Shown here in pieces: positions 8,864-17,794 of a stretch of 64,000 bases of DNA. Source of the stretch: Nocardioides luteus (GTDB lineage: Bacteria > Actinomycetota > Actinomycetes > Propionibacteriales > Nocardioidaceae); NCBI RefSeq assembly GCF_000960475.2, contig NZ_JZDQ02000002.1:1-64000 (forward strand), read 5' to 3'. The number at the start of each line of letters is the position of its first letter. The first letter of the stretch is position 1. The notes under the pieces were generated by a model. It was given only the letters and a program-made list of their open reading frames with translations, was not told the DNA's origin and searched no databases. Position numbers and translations under genes: made by a program.

Positions 8864-9499
8864 CTACGTGCAGTCGAGACCAGGCCAGTCCGACTCGCGA
8901 AGCTGCGTCGTCAAACGCTGGGCTTCCGCCTCATCGGCCGCACGCACAAAGTCGGGATGTATGAAGTCCCGCCCCTCGTACTCGCCAACCTTGTCAATCC
9001 ACTGAACCCGAAGCGCGGCGTTATGTGCAATTTCGACGATTCGGCCAGGATGCCGACGAGTCAATCCCGATGCGCTGCCGAGCGCCGCCCGCCGCCAGGC
9101 ACCAACGTGCGGATCCCAATCGGCATCCCCAGGCACAGGGCCAACCCACTCGACCAGGTCGCCGACCCGATACGGCGAAGGCTCCGGATCGATGTCGGTG
9201 TTGTGGACGATTCCCTGCCAGTCGGGACTATCGCGGACAGCCCGGACAAGGTCATCGAACTCCGCGTCGGACACCGCTCGAAGGTTCTTCACCTCGTAGA
9301 CCGCGTCAGGGCAGTACCAACCGTCCTTGTCGAGCCACGACACGAGCGTCCAGCCGTCGGGCAAGTCATCCACGACAACCCCTGGCAGCGCCAGCGGACC
9401 ACCTTCGACGGGAGGACGTTTCCCCACCCAGACGACACGTCGACCACGCGGCGGATCGAGCGAAATCTTCTCGTGCTCGCAATCAGACGTATTGCCCAT
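8864..9499 (-). CDS. Hypothetical protein inserted in the transglutaminase cluster
   Basis: 211 aa, not recognised. It is rich in Trp, Asp and Pro (for example GDLVEWVGPVPGD and DWDPHVGAW) and has no signal peptide or membrane helix. Two internal segments look like repeated small beta domains: one includes PGVVVDDLPDGWTLVSW, the other PGRIVEIAHNAALRVQWID. This suggests tandem KOW/SH3-like or Tudor-like barrels; that is only a visual impression. Its codon use includes more A/T-ending codons than its neighbours. It lies between two members of a cluster that is usually contiguous, which suggests a later insertion. Confidence 0.6.
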   Translation of the reverse strand: MGNTSDCEHEKISLDPPRGRRVVWVGKRPPVEGGPLALPGVVVDDLPDGWTLVSWLDKDGWYCPDAVYEVKNLRAVSDAEFDDLVRAVRDSPDWQGIVHNTDIDPEPSPYRVGDLVEWVGPVPGDADWDPHVGAWRRAALGSASGLTRRHPGRIVEIAHNAALRVQWIDKVGEYEGRDFIHPDFVRAADEAEAQRLTTQLRESDWPGLDCT

Positions 9500-9514
9500 G
9501 CCGCCAACCTACGC

Positions 9515-11983
9515 TCAAGTGAGCGATTGCGCCGAGAGGGCGTTGAGGGGCTGCGGGGCGGGGCCGGTGGCGAAGTGCACGTCGGTGATGGCGTCGGCGA
9601 GACGGACGAGCTGGGCGTGGACCTGGTCGAGGAAGGACTCCAGGTTGGGGCGGCCGACGCCGCCGATGGCGACCAGGCCGGCGACCTCGGTGCGGTCGAG
9701 CATGTCGGTGATGTCGTCGAGGAGCCGCTCGGGGCGGGACGAGCCGGTCGAACCGGGGAGCTTGGTCAGGTGGAGCCGCAGCTCGTCGAGGCAGAAGGCG
9801 AGCGAGCGGGGGTTGTCGCGGTCCATGATCAGCAGGTCGAGCACTCCGCCGGTGCGTACGTAGCCGCGGTAGCGGCGGCGGTGGGTGACCGCGGACTCGG
9901 CCGAGGCGAGGACCGCGTTGAGCACCGCGCGGTCGACCTCGAGGCCGCGGCGTACGGTCGTGGTGGCGCGCAGGAGCTGGCAGATCTGCATCGCGCGCTC
10001 CAGGAACCGGCCCAGCCGGATCGAGTGGTAGCCCTCGTCGCGGATCATGCTCGCCACGATCCCCTGCATCGCCAGGATCCCGTGCAGCATCTCGGCGCCC
10101 GACTCGGCGATCTGCAGCGAGTGCGGGTTGACCCGGAGCTCCTCGGCCGCGCGGTCGGTCGAGGAGAAGATCCGCCACATGTCGGGGCTGAGCTGGTCGC
10201 GTACGCCGCTGAAGGCCTGCCGCATCCCGGCCAGCGACTGCGCCGCCGACCCCGGCCGGTCGGCGTCGAGCAGCATCGAGCGGAACTCGGCGTCGATGTC
10301 GGCATCCGCCTGGCCGTGCCCGGCGAGCCGGTCGAGCGCGCTCAGCATGACCTCGAGGCTGATGCCTCCGGACGTACGCGGCCTGGTCCTGAAGTCCTCC
10401 GCGAGCACGTGCGTGGCCAGGATGAGCCGGATGAGGTCCTCGGCGCGCTCCGCGTAGCGACCCGACCAGAACATGTCCTCGAGGGCTCGCGGGACGAGCA
10501 CCGTGACCGATCGGGTGTGGGTCATCGGGAGCACGTCGGCCAGGCCCTGGTCGGCGTCCTGCGGCGACTCCTTGAGCACCCAGACGTCCTTGCTGCACGG
10601 CGGCAGCCCGGTCTCGTCGGCGCGGACCGAGGCCAGACCGCCGACCAGCGGGCGGTAGGCGGAGCCGTATCTCAGGGAGAACGTACGCAGCGTCAGCGGC
10701 CGGCCGACCGCACCGTGCCCCTCGGCCCAGGTCGGGGCCTGGGAGAGAGTGATCTGCTCCTGCCCGACGTAGCGGTAGGGATCGGCGGCGATCCTGGCGC
10801 GCAGCTCCTCGGGGGTCCCGGTGACGATGGCGCCCTCGAGCGTCCGCACGACCAGGTCGCCGGCGGCCAGCCGCCGCTCGACCTCGGGACGCTGGCCCGG
10901 GTCGCCGCACCACCAGGTGCCGATCGAGCCGAGCCGCAACGGCTCCCCGAGCAGCGCCTCGCTGGCGGCGGGAAGGTAGGGAACGAGCCCGGGGTTCTCG
11001 AGTACGCCGGCCCCGAACCCGTTGACCACGCGCACGTTGCCGCGGCGTACGGCCTCGATCAGGCCGGCGACGCCGAGCTGGCTGTCGCCGCGGAGCTCGA
11101 GGGGGTCGGACCAGGTCGCGTCGACCCGGCGCAGGATCACGTCGACCCGCTCCAGCCGGTCGCCGTGGCCACGCATGAGGACCTCGCCGTTGCGGACGGT
11201 CAGGTCGGCTCCCTGGACCAGCGGGAATCCCAGGGTCGAGGCGAGGAACGCCTGGTCGTAGGCGGTCTCGGAGTGGGTGCCCGGGGACAGGACGACGACT
11301 CGGGGGTCGGCCTGGTCGCCGGGCGCGGACTCGAGGAGCGCCGAGCGGAGGGCGGCGAAGTAGGGCTCCATCCGGTGCAGCCCGGCGTCGCGGTGGAGCT
11401 CGGGGAGGACCCGGCTGATCACCCGGCGGTTCTCCATCGCGTAGCCGATCCCCGAGGGGGCCTGGGTGCGGTCGGCGAGCACCCGCCACTCGCCGTCGGG
11501 CGTACGGCCGAGGTCGGTGGCGGCCAGGACGAGCGGCCGCGGGTCGTGGTTGCTGGCCCGGGCCACGACGCGGTGGAACCCCTGGTGGCCGAAGACCACC
11601 GCCGCCGGGACGATCCCGTCGGCCAGGAGCCGCTGCGGGCCGTAGAGGTCGACGAGGATCGCGTTGAGCAGCTCGGCGCGCTGCGCCAGCCCGACCTCGA
11701 GGATGCGCCACTGCGCGGGATCGATGACGAGCGGGACCGGGTCGAGCCGCCAGGGCTCGGGCTTGGCCCCGGGGCGCAGGTAGGTGACCCCGTCGTCGGC
11801 GAGGAACCGCTCGACGTCGTGGCCGATCCGGCTCAGCGTGGCCGGCGTGATCGAGACCGCCGTCTCGGCCATCGGCTTCCATGCCGGGCGCAGGGTGCCG
11901 TCGGGCCCGACGACCTCGTCGTAGGGCTGATCGGTCGCGTCGAGGAGACCGAGGGCGTCGGCGTACTCGCGAAGGACGGTCAC
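9515..11983 (-). CDS. Circularly permuted ATP-grasp / Alpha-E domain fusion protein
   Basis: 822 aa. About residues 1-490 form a circularly permuted ATP-grasp type 2 ligase-like domain (QPYDEVVGPDGTLRPAW opening; VVVLSPGTHSETAYDQAF; VVNGFGAGVLENPGLVPYLP). About 505-820 form the helical Alpha-E domain (MFWSGRYAERAEDLIRLIL). In many bacteria these are separate genes; here they are fused. ATP-grasp enzymes activate carboxylates for amide ligation, so with the flanking transglutaminases this points to an undescribed peptide-modification system. It starts at GTG 11983 with a weak Shine-Dalgarno. Confidence 0.85.
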   Translation of the reverse strand: MTVLREYADALGLLDATDQPYDEVVGPDGTLRPAWKPMAETAVSITPATLSRIGHDVERFLADDGVTYLRPGAKPEPWRLDPVPLVIDPAQWRILEVGLAQRAELLNAILVDLYGPQRLLADGIVPAAVVFGHQGFHRVVARASNHDPRPLVLAATDLGRTPDGEWRVLADRTQAPSGIGYAMENRRVISRVLPELHRDAGLHRMEPYFAALRSALLESAPGDQADPRVVVLSPGTHSETAYDQAFLASTLGFPLVQGADLTVRNGEVLMRGHGDRLERVDVILRRVDATWSDPLELRGDSQLGVAGLIEAVRRGNVRVVNGFGAGVLENPGLVPYLPAASEALLGEPLRLGSIGTWWCGDPGQRPEVERRLAAGDLVVRTLEGAIVTGTPEELRARIAADPYRYVGQEQITLSQAPTWAEGHGAVGRPLTLRTFSLRYGSAYRPLVGGLASVRADETGLPPCSKDVWVLKESPQDADQGLADVLPMTHTRSVTVLVPRALEDMFWSGRYAERAEDLIRLILATHVLAEDFRTRPRTSGGISLEVMLSALDRLAGHGQADADIDAEFRSMLLDADRPGSAAQSLAGMRQAFSGVRDQLSPDMWRIFSSTDRAAEELRVNPHSLQIAESGAEMLHGILAMQGIVASMIRDEGYHSIRLGRFLERAMQICQLLRATTTVRRGLEVDRAVLNAVLASAESAVTHRRRYRGYVRTGGVLDLLIMDRDNPRSLAFCLDELRLHLTKLPGSTGSSRPERLLDDITDMLDRTEVAGLVAIGGVGRPNLESFLDQVHAQLVRLADAITDVHFATGPAPQPLNALSAQSLT

Positions 11984-12003
11984 CGGGCACCCCTGTCGGG
12001 GGA

Positions 12004-12062
12004 TAGTCCAGGGAGTTTCCGTCGGTTACTGGCCAGTAGAGCGACGGAAACTCCCTGGACTA
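12004..12062. repeat. Long intergenic hairpin with nested palindrome
   Basis: Two 21-bp arms (12004-12024 and 12042-12062) are perfect reverse complements around a 17-nt centre. That centre itself contains the 12-bp palindrome TACTGGCCAGTA (12027-12038). It lies in the 113-bp gap between the DUF2126 gene and the ATP-grasp gene, which are read in the same direction. It could attenuate transcription, stabilise mRNA, or be a REP/MITE-like element; I saw no second copy in the window. Confidence 0.7.
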
Positions 12063-12096
12063 CCCGGCAGACCTGGAACGACAACGACCCCATCAC

Positions 12097-15000
12097 TCAG
12101 CGGACCGCTCTGCGGAGATCGAGGGTGTGCGGGTTGTCCGGGGTGGTGGCACGGGCCGCGCGCTCGCGCATCTCCGCGACGTCCAGGCGGCCGGAGGTGT
12201 GACCGCGCGCCTCGAACCTGCTCGCGCGCCGCGCCTCGGCCTCGTTGGCGTTCACCGGCGGGTGGTCGTAGTTGCGGCCGCCGGGGTGCACGACGTGGTA
12301 GGTCGCCCCGCCGAGGCTCGTCTCGGAGGCGATGTCGACGACGTCGAAGTGGAGCGGCGCCTGGACGTCGATGCTCGGGTGCAGGCTGGACCACGGGCTC
12401 CAGGCCTTGAACCGGACGCCCGCATAGTGGGTGTCCGGGACGGCGGTGGGGGTGAGCGGCACCGGAACACCCTGACACGTCACCAGGTGCCGGTCGAGGT
12501 CGATCCCTCTCGCCGAGATCTGAACGCGCTCGACCGAGGAGTCGACGTAGCGTGCCGTCCCCGACCCGGTCGCCTCCTCGCCGAGCACGTTCCACGGCTC
12601 GATCGCCTGGCGCAGCTCGAGCTCGATACTGGTCGTCGAGTCCAGGGCTACCCGCGCGAACCCGATCCGCGGAAAACGGAACTCCGCGTACGCCGCCAGC
12701 CACTGCGACTCGAACGGGATCCCGTGGCGGCGCAGGTCGGCGACGACCTCCTCGATGTCGCGCAGACAGCCCTGCGGGAGCAGGAAGTCCTCGTGGAGGG
12801 CACTTCCGTGGCGGATGAGGGGCGCCTCGTACGGCTCCTCCCAGAACCACGCGACCAGGCTCCTGACCAGGAGCGACTGGAGGAGCGCCATCTGCGGGTG
12901 CGGCGGCATCTCGAAGCCACGGAGCTCGAGGAGGCCGAGTCGGCCCCGTGAGGAGTCCGGGGAGTAGAGCTTGTCGATGCAGAACTCGGCCCGGTGGGTG
13001 TTGCCGGTCAGGTCGGTGAGCAGGTGACGCAGCGCGCGGTCGATCATCCACGGGCGGGGTTCGGGGTGCTCGCGGCTGATCCGGGCGACCTCCTGGAGGG
13101 CGATCTCCATCTCGTAGACCGCCTCCGGGCGCCCTTCGTCGAACCTGGGCGCCTGGCTGGTCGGGCCGATGAACCTGCCCGAGAAGAGATAGGAGAGGGA
13201 CGGGTGACGCTGCCAGTAGCGGATCAGGCTCGCCAGCAGGTCCGGCCGGCGGAGGAGCGGGCTGCGCTCGGGGCTGCTCCCGCCGAGGGTGATGTGGTTG
13301 CCGCCGCCGGTGCCGGTGTGGAGTCCGTCGAGGTCGAACTTCTCGGTGGACAGCCGGGCCTGACGGGCCTGCTCGTAGAGCGTCGTGATCAGCTCGCGCT
13401 GCTCCGCCCAGGTCGCGGTCGGCTGGACGTTGACCTCGATCACCCCCGGGTCCGGGGTGACCGTCAGCCGGGCCAGGCGGGCGTCGGGCGGCGGGCCGTA
13501 GCCCACGAGCACGACCTGCGTGCCCTGCTCGGTGACGGCCTGCTCGATCACCCGGAGCAGGGCCGCGTAGTCGTTGAGGCGGTCGGTCGGCGGCAGGAAG
13601 ACGTGGACCAGGCCGTCGCGCTCCTCGATCGCGAGCGCGGTGGTCGGTGCCTCGTCGGGGTCGGTGACGGTCACCTGCGGGATCGCAGGGTCCAGCGGCT
13701 CCCCTGCGGTCAGGTACGACGGCTCCCCCTGGAACTCCGGGTCGTGCCACGAGATCGAGTCCAGCGGCAGCCGCAGCCCGACCGCCGAGGTCCCCGGCGC
13801 CAGCACCAGCCGCCCCCGCCGGAACCGCCACTGCGGGCTCGTCCACTCCCCGTCGTTGGTGTTGAGCGGGATCACCCACCCGACGGGCTCGGTGACCTCC
13901 TTGTCGAGCTCGGTGACGTTGAGGTCCCCACGCTCCGCCGCGTCGTCCGGCCTCGGGCCGTCGGGCTGACGTACCTCCTGGGCGATCTTTGCCAGCGGAT
14001 CCTCGTACGCGGGGAACACCTGCTCCTCCGGGAGTCCGAGGATCCGGGCGATGCCAAGCCCAACTGCCGAGGCGTCACCCCGGTCGACCGACGCGGGTGA
14101 CGTCTCGGCGGGGGTCCAGGGGTCGGCGAAGAGGGCGGGATCGGACCAGAGCGGCTTGCCGTCCGTACGCCACTGCAGATCGATGTTCCAGCGCGGGAGG
14201 GGTTCGCCGGGATACCACTTGCCCTGGCCGCGGTGGACGATGCCGCCTCGGCCGTAGACCTGGCGCAGGCGTTCGGCGAGGTCGGCGGCGAGCTCGCGCT
14301 TGTGCGGGCCGTCGGCGTCGGTGTTCCACTGCGCCGAGGTCTGGTCGTCGAGCGAGACGAAGGTGGGCTCGCCGCCCATCGTCAGCTCGACGCCTTCGGC
14401 CTGGAGGCGCCGGTCGACGGCCTCGCCGAGCGCGTCGATGCGGGCCCACTCCTGCTCGGTGTAGGGGAGCGTCACGCGCGGATCCTCGTGGACCCGGGTG
14501 ACCTCGTTGGCGAAGGAGAAGGTGACCTCGACCGGGTCGGTGGCGCCCTCGATCGGCGCCGCGGAGGAGGGGTGCGGGGTCGCCGAGAGCGGGATGTGCC
14601 CCTCACCCGCGAACAGGGCCGAGGTCGGGTCGAGCCCGATCCATCCGGCGCCGGGGACGAACACCTCGCACCAGGCATGCAGGTCGGTGAAGTCCTCGGT
14701 CGGGCCCGACGGGCCGTCGAGCGACTCCTGGTCGGCGGCGAGCTGCACCAGATAACCGGAGACGAACCGTGCGGCGAGGCCGTACTGACGGAGCAACGAC
14801 ACCAGCAGCCACGCCGAGTCGCGGCACGAGCCGATGCCGAGCCGCAGGGTCTCGTCAGGAGTCTGTACGCCCGGTTCCATCCGCACGGAGTAGGCGACGT
14901 CCGCGTTGACCGCCCGGTTCAGGTCGGCGAGGAAGTCGACGGTGCGGACGCCGTCCTCGGGCAGCGCCGGGAGCCGTCGGCGCCAGACATCGGCATCGGC

Positions 15001-15372
15001 CGCCGAGTCGACGTCGCGGAGGTAGGGCGCCAGGTCCGCCTTCAGCTGCGGCTCGTAGTCGAACGGGAAGCTCTCGGCGTACTCCTCGATGAAGAAGTCG
15101 AACGGGTTGATCACCACCATGTCGGCGACCAGCCCGACGGTGATCTCGAGCTTGTCGGTCTTCTCCGGGAAGACCAGCCGCGCGAGCCAGTTGCCGAACG
15201 GGTCCTGCTGCCAGTTGATGAAGTGCGCCGACGGCGTCACCGACAGCGAGTAGGCCTCGATCGGGGTGCGGGTGTGCGGCGCCGGGCGCAGGCGTACGAC
15301 GTGCGGGCTGACCCTGACCGGCTGCGCGAACTCGTAGGTGGTCCGATGCTCGAGCGCAACCTTGATCGACAT
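12097..15372 (-). CDS. Transglutaminase-DUF2126 fusion protein
   Basis: 1091 aa. An N-terminal transglutaminase-associated beta domain (1-100) precedes a transglutaminase core with Cys183 (GSCRDSAW), His232 (DLHAWCEVFVP) and Asp248 (IGLDPTSAL). The large C-terminal DUF2126 region starts near LTMGGEPTFVSLDD (about 335) and contains HTGTGGGNHITLGGSSPERS, reminiscent of glutamate-cysteine-ligase-like carboxylate-amine ligases. One chain therefore appears to combine amide-bond forming and amide-bond cleaving modules. ATG 15372 (MSIKVALEHRTTYEF) matches the family N-terminus. It is the promoter-proximal gene of the cluster. Confidence 0.85.
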   Translation of the reverse strand: MSIKVALEHRTTYEFAQPVRVSPHVVRLRPAPHTRTPIEAYSLSVTPSAHFINWQQDPFGNWLARLVFPEKTDKLEITVGLVADMVVINPFDFFIEEYAESFPFDYEPQLKADLAPYLRDVDSAADADVWRRRLPALPEDGVRTVDFLADLNRAVNADVAYSVRMEPGVQTPDETLRLGIGSCRDSAWLLVSLLRQYGLAARFVSGYLVQLAADQESLDGPSGPTEDFTDLHAWCEVFVPGAGWIGLDPTSALFAGEGHIPLSATPHPSSAAPIEGATDPVEVTFSFANEVTRVHEDPRVTLPYTEQEWARIDALGEAVDRRLQAEGVELTMGGEPTFVSLDDQTSAQWNTDADGPHKRELAADLAERLRQVYGRGGIVHRGQGKWYPGEPLPRWNIDLQWRTDGKPLWSDPALFADPWTPAETSPASVDRGDASAVGLGIARILGLPEEQVFPAYEDPLAKIAQEVRQPDGPRPDDAAERGDLNVTELDKEVTEPVGWVIPLNTNDGEWTSPQWRFRRGRLVLAPGTSAVGLRLPLDSISWHDPEFQGEPSYLTAGEPLDPAIPQVTVTDPDEAPTTALAIEERDGLVHVFLPPTDRLNDYAALLRVIEQAVTEQGTQVVLVGYGPPPDARLARLTVTPDPGVIEVNVQPTATWAEQRELITTLYEQARQARLSTEKFDLDGLHTGTGGGNHITLGGSSPERSPLLRRPDLLASLIRYWQRHPSLSYLFSGRFIGPTSQAPRFDEGRPEAVYEMEIALQEVARISREHPEPRPWMIDRALRHLLTDLTGNTHRAEFCIDKLYSPDSSRGRLGLLELRGFEMPPHPQMALLQSLLVRSLVAWFWEEPYEAPLIRHGSALHEDFLLPQGCLRDIEEVVADLRRHGIPFESQWLAAYAEFRFPRIGFARVALDSTTSIELELRQAIEPWNVLGEEATGSGTARYVDSSVERVQISARGIDLDRHLVTCQGVPVPLTPTAVPDTHYAGVRFKAWSPWSSLHPSIDVQAPLHFDVVDIASETSLGGATYHVVHPGGRNYDHPPVNANEAEARRASRFEARGHTSGRLDVAEMRERAARATTPDNPHTLDLRRAVR

Positions 15373-15873
15373 GCGCCAAGCCTGACCGATCCAGGTTGCA
15401 CAGGGGTAACGAACCGCCGGGACCGGCGCCCGCCATCCCGGATCCGAGCCGGATGACCTGACCGACCATCGGAATCGACGGGATCTACCACGACGACGTC
15501 CCAAACGGCTCGAATTCCTTTGACTGGTAAACGCATTTCATCCCGGTTGAAGGCCATGCGTTGCTTCGCCGGAATGGCGGCAATTACCCCGTGGGGTGTT
15601 GGGGAACGCCGCAGCCCCTTATCGGCGCCGAGAACCGATATCGCGACGACTTATCCCCACGTCCTACGCCTCCGCTGACCTGCGGGAACTTGATTGCGTC
15701 TGTTTACGCTGGGTTACTGCCGTGAGCCACCGTTAAATGCGAGCAAAGAAGTTTACGACATGAAATGCAACGATGGAATAGGAATCAATAAGTTCAAGAA
15801 AGTTCTTGACTTGACGCTTCAAATCGCCTCAGGATGCATTCGGCACGACCTCAGAAAAACCTAAGGAGATTTC
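15373..15873. promoter_or_regulatory. A/T-enriched leader and candidate operator before the Pro-Asp repeat gene
   Basis: This 501-bp divergent intergenic stretch is visibly more A/T-rich than the rest of the window from about 15660. It contains the palindrome TCAAGAA-AG-TTCTTGA (15794-15809), which abuts TTGACG at 15811-15816, a possible -35. A strong ribosome site AAGGAG (15862-15867) precedes the GTG start of the downstream gene. I see no convincing -10 box, riboswitch or coding sequence in it. Confidence 0.45.
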
Positions 15874-16617
15874 GTGAATTCTCGGACTCGAATCGCCGCC
15901 GTCGTCGCTGGGCTCGCGCTGGCCACGGTCGCGTCACCTGTCATGGCCAGCCCGGTCCCACCTCCACTTCCCGACCCACCGGTCCCCGGCACTCCCGGCA
16001 CCCCGATCCCGGACGACCCGGGCACCCCGGACGTTCCGGACGATCCGGGCACCCCGGACGTTCCCGACACCCCGGACATCCCGGACACGCCCGATGTTCC
16101 CGGCACTCCGGACACACCCGACGTTCCCGGCACACCGGACACTCCGGACGTTCCCGGCACCCCGGACGTTCCCGGCACGCCCGACACCCCGGACGTTCCT
16201 GACGTTCCTGACGTTCCTGACGTACCCGGCACCCCGGACACGCCCGACGTTCCCGACGTTCCTGGCACCCCGGACGTCCCTGATGTCCCGGACGTCCCCG
16301 GCACCCCGGACGTTCCCGACGTCCCCGGGATCCCTGACCTTCCGGACGGTCCCGCCCCGGACAGCTCGGGGGACGCTCCCGCGGCCGACACGCCTGCCGC
16401 GGACACGCCCGTCCCGGACGTACCCGTTCCTGACGTTCCCATCCCGGATGTTCCGGTTCCGGACCTCCCGGTCCCGGGCGTTCCTGGGCTCCCGGGCGTG
16501 CCTGAGCTCCCGGGCGTCACGGACAGCCTGCTGGGCATCGTCAACAGCCTCCCGGTCGTCGGCCCGATCCTGACCGACCTCCTGAGCTCGATCCTCGGGA
16601 AGCTGCCGCTGCCGTAA
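15874..16617 (+). CDS. Secreted Pro-Asp repeat protein
   Basis: 247 aa, starting GTG with a strong AAGGAG site. A signal peptide covers about residues 1-25 (ending VMASP). About 130 residues of short degenerate repeats follow, built from PGTPD, PDVPD and PDTPD units, then Ala/Asp and PVPDVPVPD repeats. A hydrophobic C-terminus (LLGIVNSLPVVGPILTDLLSS) ends GKLPLP. Acidic extended Pro-Xaa repeats suggest a wall-spanning or cation-binding surface protein; no LPxTG motif or catalytic domain is seen. The reverse strand also stays open across this repeat, which is an artefact of composition. Confidence 0.8.
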   Translation: MNSRTRIAAVVAGLALATVASPVMASPVPPPLPDPPVPGTPGTPIPDDPGTPDVPDDPGTPDVPDTPDIPDTPDVPGTPDTPDVPGTPDTPDVPGTPDVPGTPDTPDVPDVPDVPDVPGTPDTPDVPDVPGTPDVPDVPDVPGTPDVPDVPGIPDLPDGPAPDSSGDAPAADTPAADTPVPDVPVPDVPIPDVPVPDLPVPGVPGLPGVPELPGVTDSLLGIVNSLPVVGPILTDLLSSILGKLPLP

Positions 16618-16641
16618 GGCACCCACCATCACCCACCACAG

Positions 16642-16681
16642 AGCAGAGGTCCAGCAGCGTCGACGCTGTTGGACCTCTGCT
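16642..16681. terminator. Intrinsic terminator hairpin
   Basis: An 18-bp stem with one wobble mismatch and a TCGA loop starts AGCAGAGGTCCAGC. It lies 25 bp after the Pro-Asp repeat gene and 23 bp after the end of the convergent aminotransferase gene, so it probably serves both directions. Confidence 0.75.
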
Positions 16682-16703
16682 GTTCGGCGGGCTACGCCGG
16701 CTC

Positions 16704-17783
16704 TCAGCCCTTCGGGAAGGAACCCGCGAGCTCGATGAGGCGGGTGTTGGCCTCGGGCTCGCCGATCGAGACGCGTACGCCCTCCGGCGGGTAGGGGCGG
16801 ACCATCAGGCCGACCTCGTCGGCGGCCGCGGCGAAGTCGGCGCAGCGTTCGCCGGAGTCGAAGGCGAACCAGACGAAGTTGCCCTGCGCGCCGGGGATGT
16901 CCCAGCCGGCGGCGCGGACGCCCTCGACCACGCGGGTCCGCTCGGCCACCAGGTCGTCGACGCGCGCGAGCAGCTCGGTCTGCCGCTCGAGCGAGGCGAC
17001 ACCGGCCGCTTGGGCGACCACGTTGACCCCGAACGGCAGCGCCATCGCCCGCAGGGTGGCGGCGATCGGCGCGGGCGCGAACGCGTAGCCGACCCGGAAG
17101 CCGGCCAGCCCGTAGGCCTTGGAGAACGTACGCAGCACCACCACGTTGGCGCGCGAGCGATAGGTCGCCACGCCGTCGACGGCGTCGTCCATGCGTACGA
17201 ACTCGGCATAGGCCTCGTCCACCACGACCAGCACGTGCTCGGGCACCTTGGCGAGGAACGCGTCGAGCTCGGTCTGGGTGACCGAGGTGCCGGTGGGGTT
17301 GTTGGGCGTGCAGACGAAGACGACCTTCGTACGCTCCGTGATGGCCGCCGCCATCGCGTCGAGGTCGTGCTCGCCACCGTCGGTGACCGGCACCTTCACC
17401 GCGGTCGCGCCGGCGGCGAGGACCGCGATCGGGTAGGCCTCGAAGCTCCGCCAGGCGAAGACGACCTCGTCCTCGGGGCCGCAGTAGGCCGAGACCAGCT
17501 GGAAGATGAGCGCCACAGCCCCGGTCGAGAGAGCCAGCTCCTCGGCGGGCACGCCGTAGGCCTTCGCGAGCGCGTCGTAGAGCTCGGTGCTGCCCGCGTC
17601 GGGGTAACGGTTGACCCGACCGGCCGCCTCGGCGGCGATCTCCACGACGCCGTCGAGCGGCGGGTACGGGTTCTCGTTGGAGGAGAGCTTGTAGGTCACC
17701 AGGCCGGGCCGCTCGACCGGCGGCTTGCCCGCGACGTACGCAGGCATGGCGGCGACACTGGGACGGGGCTGTGGGGTGCTCAT
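16704..17783 (-). CDS. HisC-like histidinol-phosphate/aromatic aminotransferase
   Basis: 359 aa fold-type I PLP enzyme. The N-terminal KLSSNENPYPP is typical of HisC/aromatic aminotransferases. VFVCTPNNPTGT binds PLP phosphate and pyridine, DEAYAEF carries the Asp, and the Schiff-base Lys is in TFSKAYGLAGFRVGY. It could be the aromatic aminotransferase (Pat) or HisC; no his genes are adjacent, which favours Pat. ATG 17783 is 11 bp downstream of the ddaH-like stop, so the two genes form an operon. Confidence 0.82.
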   Translation of the reverse strand: MSTPQPRPSVAAMPAYVAGKPPVERPGLVTYKLSSNENPYPPLDGVVEIAAEAAGRVNRYPDAGSTELYDALAKAYGVPAEELALSTGAVALIFQLVSAYCGPEDEVVFAWRSFEAYPIAVLAAGATAVKVPVTDGGEHDLDAMAAAITERTKVVFVCTPNNPTGTSVTQTELDAFLAKVPEHVLVVVDEAYAEFVRMDDAVDGVATYRSRANVVVLRTFSKAYGLAGFRVGYAFAPAPIAATLRAMALPFGVNVVAQAAGVASLERQTELLARVDDLVAERTRVVEGVRAAGWDIPGAQGNFVWFAFDSGERCADFAAAADEVGLMVRPYPPEGVRVSIGEPEANTRLIELAGSFPKG

Positions 17784-17794
17784 ATCGTGAGATC

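Noticed and set aside
15970..16480. Regular short repeats that might be read as a CRISPR or minisatellite array
   Set aside because: Repeats follow codon phase, have no unique spacers and encode PGTPD/PDVPD units of a secreted protein.
15861..16622. A 253-residue open frame on the minus strand encoding a collagen-like Gly-Thr-Ser repeat
   Set aside because: It is the mirror of the Pro-Asp repeat gene. The plus strand has a signal peptide, a strong ribosome site and a proper end; the minus frame has none of these.
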